Source of the DNA: Calliphora vicina
Taxonomy: Eukaryota > Arthropoda > Insecta > Diptera > Calliphoridae
Direction: 5' to 3'
NCBI RefSeq assembly: GCF_958450345.1
Contig: NC_088780.1
Coordinates: forward strand, 59,803,533-59,867,532
DNA: 64,000 nucleotides
Shown here in pieces: positions 57,779 through 64,000 of the stretch (position 1 is the stretch's first letter; each line of letters begins with the position of its first letter). The translations under genes were made by a program, and so were the position numbers. The notes below the pieces were generated by a model, which ran no database searches, was not told the DNA's origin, and worked only from the letters and a program-made list of their open reading frames with translations.

Positions 57779-58467
57779 ACAATTTTTTATTTGTACAATA
57801 CAATTTTTCCGATTTTGAACTTTTTTAGACTATTGAGCAATGAAAATTAAAAAAGTCAAATCTAAGGACCACCCTACTACACAGTCGACATAGGTGACCT
57901 TGCACTCGTAAGATTTTTTTATATTTGTGAGTCAAAATATTTATGTATTCATAATGAATATGTATGAATGTACTTTTAGTGTTACTAGTGGTTGCAATGG
58001 TTGGAATGTTTGGCTCGTGGAAATAATTTTGAAAGGTTCTTGCTGTTAAAAGTAACGTTAATTAAAGTATAATTTTGTATTCTTTGTCTGTTGAAAAAGA
58101 GTTGTTTCAGACACGGAAATTGCAACAAGTTAATAGTGTCTGATATGAAAATAGATTTAATAATTGTTAAACCTAGTCGTACCTTAAAAGAAACCATTTA
58201 TTATTTGTGTAAAACTGTTGAAATGAATAACATTGTCAGGTTTGTAACACATTTTGTTCGGAATGGTTTTAATGCCGTAGTTTTTATTCCGATCGATTTC
58301 GTTTTAGGTTTTTCAGATTCCGTGTAACTTATTAACTCAAAAAATATTTAATTATTCTATATTATTCTGATTTTAATTTAACAACGTTTTTAATATTAAA
58401 ATAAAAGTGAAGTTTTTGGTACAGAAATTGATTAAAATTTTTAGGAAAACAAATAAATACAAAGAAA

Positions 58468-58920
58468 TATCAATTCCACTTTGAAAACTGAAAGTGTTTT
58501 CATTCCGAAAGAAATTTTCGTTTTACTTTTTCTGAAGAAGCAAAATGCGGAATTAATTCCTCTTTCGATCGGAATGGAATTCTGTAACAGTCCTGTGTAT
58601 TTTATAGTATGTAGCTAGATTATTGTGGACATAGATTGATTGATACTATTGGCTAAAATACTTGCACTGCTGGAACTCCAAACTACTATAAACTTTAGCG
58701 CATCGCATCGTTTCTTTAAATATTGCGAATTTTACACACAAAAGAAAATTAGGTCGATCATAATTTTCCACCGGCTATTCGCCAAAACGGACGTGAATTT
58801 TGTTAAATATTTGTTTGTCCATTTTCAATACCAAAGTTATCTGATCAATAGGGAATATATGGGGAAAATTTCAGCCTCCTACCATGTCTGTAGATCGTCT
58901 TAGAATTTTATAAGGTCAAC
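58468..58920 (+). repeat. Dispersed repeat fragments
   Basis: 58.47-58.60 kb repeats 43.44-43.56 kb. 58.64-58.76 kb (ATTGGCTAAAATACTT) repeats 59.70-59.79 kb. 58.80-58.92 kb repeats part of 30.83-31.00 kb. Open frames here are by-products. Confidence 0.5.
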
Positions 58921-60667
58921 GACCAATATTTTGATGTGTAATAAACGGAATGAATATGATGCATAAAGTTCAAAAAATCAAGTTCGAATGAATCATTTAC
59001 TAATTTTTGTGAATGGCTAACATTTTAGGAATAATATTTATGCGTTTTCGACTTTCTGTTTAAATTGTATGTCGAACATTATATGAATCAGTAAGTCGAC
59101 TTACGTACATATTTGTAGGACAAAAACTCACATAAAATCACATGAGGTCTTCCAAGAATGTTTTGTCATAAAAATCAAGAGTGGAAGACAACTTACACAT
59201 TACAACAACTACATGTGTAAATAAATACACATGAGCATTTCCTTACTGTAAGCCATGAGTCGACAAGAAAGTTATACATACGTATATATAAATTTCAACC
59301 GTACATGGATGTTCACTTTTTATGTCAGCTACAAAAACCAAACCACCCATATCCAATCCAGCCATCTCTTCCACAATTCAATGTTTCGGTCAACTTCAAT
59401 AACAAAAAAAAAGAGAAGAAAAAAGTAAAAATAAAATAGCCTCACAAGTATCGTTTCTGGAATGACAATAAGTTTTAATTAAATTTTAAATAACTCACAG
59501 CTCACTCCGCAACGAGAATTTCTTGGCACCCACCCACAAACTTACAAATGGACACTACGACAAAAAAATACAACCACAATCCGTGCCCAAGTACTTAAAC
59601 GCACACATGTAAAATAACAAAAGTATACATAAGGTGCGCATCAAAATTATAAGGTCATATAATTTTCGTTCTGTTTAGCCATAAATACAAATAGTATAGA
59701 TTGTTAATATTATTGGCTAAAATACTTACAGTCCGTTGCGCTTAGAAGATATTATTTAAGTATTGGGAATTTCACCCACAAAAGGCACTTTGGTCGACCC
59801 GAAATTTTTTTACCTTAATTTTCCCGAATTTTGGACGAAGGAACTTATTTTCTTTGTATCTTGAATTAATGTTCGAAAAATCATCCAATCCAACATTTTC
59901 ACATTAAAACAATTCTTTTCCCTATCAAATTGTATCTGAAATTTAACAATTATAGTTAATTTTGTCGCACTTTAAACGCACATTTTTAATATTCCCGTTA
60001 TAATAAGAAAGGTAATGAAAAGGATTTATATCTCAACGACTTTTGAGCAACAAGAATTTTAGCCAAACAATTGCACGACTTTGGAGGCCATTTGACAGGT
60101 ATATTTGCCGAAACCAAGTTCTCGCCAAATTTTGATTTCAATGGTTGTGGTCGCCGTATGACACGTAGCGACATCCTGTTGAAACCACATCTCGACCGGA
60201 TCAATGTTATCCATGTTTACAAAAAAAAACAGACAAAACGAGACGAAATAAAAATTACTGAAAAGTCAATCTATAAATCGCCTCGGATTCTTCAGTATTT
60301 ATAACTCAAAAAAAAGAGTGGATAGTGATAAAAGGCTCTTGTCGATTCTTTAGTATTAGGTTGAGCGAGATAAGTGACAGTTAATCACAAACGATTTTTG
60401 ACTGCCTTATTTACTTTTCATATAAACTTCCGAATAAAAAAAAAAACATGTGATGATGAAAAAAAAAATTATTCCTGATACAAAAAATCTCATTCAAATG
60501 TAATTTAGAGAGAAAATTGGATATCTAGTTATATTGGGATAAATATTGAAAGATATTAAAATTTCGTTAATTTGTCAAAAAATCATCCATGGTATTATAT
60601 GCCTGCTACTCCACATAAATTCACGTTCCAGAAATTATATCGCTTTCACCATACCTATTGGACTTCA

Positions 60668-61146
60668 AAAGTTATAGGGAGCACAAAAGTTATAGAGAGA
60701 TTGAGAGATTAGAGAGAGCATTGAATCTTCAACGATTTTTCGGCAAACTGGACAATTATAATTTTGTAAGCCTTTCGATATGGCATCAGCCTGCAGTTTA
60801 AGATTGCATTCATCACAAATTGTTAAATGCTTATATTGCAGGAGCACACCATTTGGGATTTTTCTCTAAAAACAACATATTCATTTTCGTAATTATTTGA
60901 AAGGCAGGCTGTCAAAATTATCCGACAAATCGTCATCGGAAGATTCTTTCTTAAAAATATTTTCTTGCGGTAGCATGTTTTGTACACATGCCGTTTTTTA
61001 TGTATGTATGTCATTCGGGAAAGGAATGTAGCAACAGTAATATTGTCTTTTTGTAACAAAAGTTTTGCTTCCTTAATTTTTTTTGTGCTTCTCTTTCTCC
61101 TTGTAAATCTATTTACACACATTTTTTCCAATCGTAAATTATACAT
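60668..61146 (-). pseudogene. RING-finger protein relic
   Basis: A C-terminal RING finger is recognisable in the frame at 60665-60847: YKHLTICDECNLKLQ followed by a linker and YNCPVCRKIVED, i.e. the His and the last four cysteines of a C3HC4 RING. The position normally occupied by LPC before the His reads LQY, so one zinc ligand is lost. The preceding part lies in another frame (60823-61146), with ACLSNNYENEYVVF resembling the first half of the RING and an upstream Lys/Arg-rich stretch. RING fingers of this C-terminal type occur in ubiquitin ligases such as IAP proteins. It may be a captured host gene fragment or a transposon gene. The frameshift and lost cysteine make it non-functional. Confidence 0.55.
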
Positions 61147-61459
61147 ATTAAAAAATATTTAACATTTCGAAGTCGGTTACGCGTATATTGGAAAAATCTA
61201 AAAATGGTTGTTACTTAAACCAATTTAGAAATAAGTTAGTTTATCTCCTATTAAAACTTAATGTAGTGTAGATAATTGTATAGTGAGGGCTTTACTTATT
61301 TATGTAAAAAATAAAAATTTTGTTAATACGATTAGAATATGTAGATATTTAAATATAAAAACAAGCTTTGACAACTTTTAGAATCAAAATGCGAAAAAAA
61401 ATGATCAGCTGTTTGACTGACTCCACCTTGTATAAATTCGCCTTGGCAGTTCGTAGGTG

Positions 61460-61493
61460 CCAAAGTATATTTATATTTATAAATATACTTTGG
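61460..61493. repeat. 34-bp perfect palindrome flanked by TAGGTGC
   Basis: CCAAAGTATATTTATA and TATAAATATACTTTGG are perfect 16-base inverted arms around TT. The heptamer TAGGTGC precedes (61454-61460) and follows (61494-61500), which looks like a duplicated target around a tiny snap-back insertion. Confidence 0.6.
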
Positions 61494-61587
61494 TAGGTGC
61501 TATCCTGTTTAAAAATACACCCTTTATTAATATTTTTGGATAAACATAATGAAAAGTATGTGACCTTATAATTTTGATGAACACCTT

Positions 61588-62200
61588 ATGAATATGAGAG
61601 CTGGTGTTTGTGTGTAAATTAAATTTTATTTAATAGAAGTGATGCGTTATTAATTTAAACTCTACTCTCATACATACATAAATACATACTTCTAAATAAA
61701 AAGTCTTCATTAATTGTATTGAAGTTGGTTTAAGTGCCTTAAACTCTTTATTTTTATACTGGTAGAGTATTTCTGTTGCCCTCAACTTCAAAAACATTTT
61801 CCAACTTGATAAATTTTACATGCTAATAAATTTGATGAAAGGATTTTTTTACGAATATGCTGTAATAACAATTTAAAGGTTCTTTTAAATACAAAAATTC
61901 TTGTTAACTGAAGTCATTTAATATACCTACGATTTTAAAACTTACTAAAGCAAAGAAGTATGGAAAGAATGGTTATCTTATTTTAGAAAAGTTTGATTTC
62001 ATATTGCTTTTCTCAGCAGGAGTTTTGTATTAGAATATGTAAACAAATTTAGGTTTTTTTTTGCATGTATTCATCCATTTTTCACTTATTTTTGAAGTAA
62101 TGTCATATTTCTACAATAATTTTCTGTATTCCCAACATAACTGTATTCTTAAATTTCTTTTTTATTAGCACAGTAGCTATTTACTAATGTTAGATCTTCA
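61588..62200. other. Non-coding AT-rich DNA
   Basis: Nothing supported. Confidence 0.4.
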
Positions 62201-62269
62201 AGTTTATCCAAAAAATGTATCTTATTAAGAAAAGTGAGAAGTGAAAAGAAGGTAATATAATAATTTTTT

Positions 62270-62392
62270 TCTTTACAAACCATTTCCTGAAAATTTTGTA
62301 TCGAATACAAAAATCAGCCAAATCGCTCCAGCCGTTCTCATGTGATGCCATTACATAAATGGACCATTTCATTTTTATATATATAGATTAGG
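62270..62392 (+). repeat. Tail of a dispersed insect-type repeat
   Basis: AATCGCTCCAGCCGTTCTCA followed by CCATTTCATTTTTATATATA and TAGATTA resembles the 3' tail of retrotransposon- or Helitron-derived repeats common in insects. The body upstream is not recognisable. Confidence 0.4.
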
Positions 62393-62837
62393 TGACAAAA
62401 ATACCAAAATTCGACATCTAAAAATAAGATAAACAAGTTAGAATGCTATATTCGGCTGTGCCCCTAAATATGATGAGAATTGCAGAATAACGTTTGCAAT
62501 TTAACGATTTATAATTGATATACTTAATATTTGGTTTATATTAGCCGATTGACTCAACATTGTGTTCAAGTGAAGAGGTATTAAAAATAATATATAAAAT
62601 TTTCATGCAAACGTAATTCGTATATTTTAGATAAGTTCTGAATCAATGAAAATCAGCAAGTTTTATACTTCTGATATGTCAACAAACAACTTGATCATGA
62701 ACCATATTGTAAACATTGTTTAGACAATGGAAAGTAAAATATAACGGCCTCAATTTTCTATATAAAAAAAACAATATTTTTAAAAATGATATCAATGTTT
62801 TTCAAAAATATGTTTAAAAGCTTTAGAAAATATATTT

Positions 62838-62962
62838 CATTAAAACCGGTTGTCTGACAAAAACCGGTTTCTAAAAAACCGAAAAGTTAAAGAAAACCGA
62901 AACCGGTCAAGTTTACAAAAATGAAAAAACCGGTTGACCGGTTTTCGGTTACGGTTTTGGAT
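62838..62962. repeat. AACCGGTT cluster, repeat family Z ends
   Basis: ACCGGTTGTCTGACAAAAAC, AAACCGGTCAAG and AACCGGTTGACCGGTTTTCG occur within 125 bp, mirroring the ends of the family Z copies at 35.3-38.2 and 44.9-46.6 kb but without the body. Either a solo end or a deletion derivative. Confidence 0.5.
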
Positions 62963-63411
62963 ACTCTAATATTCACCAACAAAATGAGTAAATTCTTTAA
63001 GTATTTAATAAAACGAATTGCTTTTATACGAAAACTCTTTAAATTATTTTAAAAATTTAACCTTTTTCAAATTTGGTTGCTGAACTATATTTTCAGGAAA
63101 AAAATCGTCAACTCATCACTTTGCTATTTTGGAAGCAAAATATCGTCAAAGTTAGTAGTAGTTGGAAAAAATTTGAATATGGCATGAAGCCTGACCTTGC
63201 CACAACTAACTACATATATATGTATCATTCCTTGGGCAAATGCAGGCAACCTAAATTCTATACTACAGAAGACAAACAACTTTTTCGTAACTTCACAAAA
63301 AAACATTACTAATAAAACCACGAAATTTTACACATAATATAAACATTTAGAAAAATATTTTATGTTTTTTTTAAGTACACAGTATTGTAATACATTTTTT
63401 TTAGTTATAAC

Positions 63412-64000
63412 TAGGGGGCGGATTTTAATGCATTTATTATTGGAAAATATGCGCCTAAAATATGCTTCAAAAAAATCAAAATATGACCTAAAATTTTAAA
63501 AAATATGCACTTATATTTTTGTGCCAGCAGTTAGAACTCTTTAAATTATACCAGGAATTAAACAATTAAAGTTCTAAAACTATTTTTAACATAACTTTTC
63601 TTCCGAAAAAACGATGTAATATCTTGGTATGAATACTTGTTTAAAGTCATAGAGGTTCTATATTGTGACTTTCCTTTTAAAATCATCAGTATTTTGATCG
63701 TGCTGTAAAGTAGCATCCACTCTTAATTTTTATCTTGTAATAATTCAGAAATTAAGCAATTAGTAAATGTATCCCTTATAGACGGAAATTGTTGATAATG
63801 TCTGATCACTTGGCTGACTACAATTTATATATTTTGGGTCATTTGACGAGCTATTTGTAATGCAGAGAGAAGTCAATTGGTTACTTTATACATCGCATGT
63901 AATCTAGCATAAAGACAACTGTCACTTAAGTGTCTATGTAATCTATAGTGTAGGGACTTTAAACGTTAATAGTGTAGTGCATTTGTCTCTAAGTTATCCA
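63412..64000 (-). mobile_element. Second hAT copy, inverted, cut by window end
   Basis: It begins TAGGGGGCGGATTTTAATGC at 63412 and continues as the reverse complement of 48459-47770, including repeat X (63.73-64.00 kb: ATTAAGCAATTAGTAAATGT, CAACTGTCACTTAAGTGTCT). The preceding 8 bases GTTATAAC (63404-63411) would be the target duplication, itself a palindrome. The other end lies outside the window. Confidence 0.75.

Larger units (their letters stand above)
59631..61587. mobile_element. 1.96-kb TIR element enclosing a RING-finger relic
   Basis: The left end AAGGTGCGCATCAAAATTAT and the right end, read inward, AAGGTGTTCATCAAAATTAT both continue as AAGGTCA.AT, giving about 30-bp ends with few mismatches. 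They are flanked by AT on both sides. The interior includes a copy of a dispersed repeat (59.70-59.80 kb), a decayed RING-finger sequence on the minus strand and a 34-bp palindrome. I could not assign a superfamily or find a transposase. Confidence 0.6.

Noticed and set aside
58091..58327. 78-codon plus frame
   Set aside because: No domain recognised, adjoining dispersed repeats; probably chance.
60071..60304. 77-codon plus frame inside the RING-containing TIR element
   Set aside because: More balanced composition than most, but no known domain; an overlapping frame exists on the opposite strand.
63073..63312. 79-codon plus frame preceded by a TTTTCAG acceptor-like sequence
   Set aside because: It could be an exon, but no similarity, no partner exon and no donor were recognised; an antisense frame of similar length overlaps it.
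1..64000. CRISPR array, bacterial operon or phage content
   Set aside because: Composition, introns, poly(A)-tailed LINE and metazoan transposons show that this is eukaryotic; the two 21-bp arrays have no spacers.

Overview
This window is AT-rich eukaryotic DNA with no ribosome-binding sites, no operons and almost no long open frames. Every recognisable coding stretch belongs to a transposable element, and most are broken. The family mix (Tc1, mariner, PIF/Harbinger, Transib, hAT, Helitron-like, Ty1/copia, a Jockey-clade LINE, many short inverted-repeat elements) and repeats such as the 'TATACCC..CACCA' type suggest a large-genome fly, probably a calyptrate dipteran. The species assignment is inference. 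I found no host protein-coding gene I could support; the long AT-rich stretches may be intergenic or intronic.

Layout. 1-522: 3' end of a Tc1-type transposon with doubled terminal repeats. 0.5-10.7 kb: AT-rich DNA with dispersed repeats, a possible tRNA-derived SINE (4.16 kb), a palindromic MITE (6.87-7.02 kb) and a Transib-type end (9.22 kb). 10.76-11.47 kb: an internally deleted mariner with both ends. 11.5-23 kb: mostly featureless, with MITEs at 14.5-15.5, 17.9-18.1 and 20.4-20.5 kb and a more complex non-repetitive stretch at 21.0-22.3 kb. 23.0-24.7 kb: a 21-22-bp phased repeat array inside a possible terminal-inverted-repeat element. 24.7-28.5 kb: several nested layers, namely an hAT-type MITE, a dispersed (Helitron-like) repeat split by a Transib-type element with perfect 33-bp ends, which is itself split by a second Transib-type element carrying a RAG1-like transposase fragment. 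28.7-35 kb: further MITEs and a palindromic 21-bp minisatellite (33.4-33.65 kb). 35.3-38.2 kb: an 'AACCGGTT' repeat split by a 5'-truncated LINE. 38.8-39.4 kb: a TATACCC element. 39.87-43.15 kb: a dead copia retrotransposon on the minus strand. 44.9-46.6 kb: a second 'AACCGGTT' repeat. 47.24-48.46 kb: a non-autonomous hAT with an 8-bp target duplication. 49.26-50.37 kb: a long-TIR element. 51.37-54.81 kb: an end-to-end PIF/Harbinger transposon with both of its genes, target duplication TTA, and two foreign MITEs nested in it. 55-56 kb: a Helitron-type 3' end. 56-61.6 kb: palindromes, MITEs and a TIR element enclosing a RING-finger relic. 63.41-64 kb: a second, inverted copy of the hAT running off the window.

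How the parts fit. The genes do not form a host pathway; the region is a layered archive of insertions. Nesting gives relative ages: the Harbinger element predates an hAT MITE and a Transib MITE; the dispersed repeat at 24.9-28.5 kb predates the outer Transib-type element, which predates the inner one; the AACCGGTT repeat predates the LINE. The most unusual material is the cluster of elements ending in CACAGTGG (the V(D)J recombination heptamer) with 5-bp duplications, and two tandem arrays phased at 21 bp.
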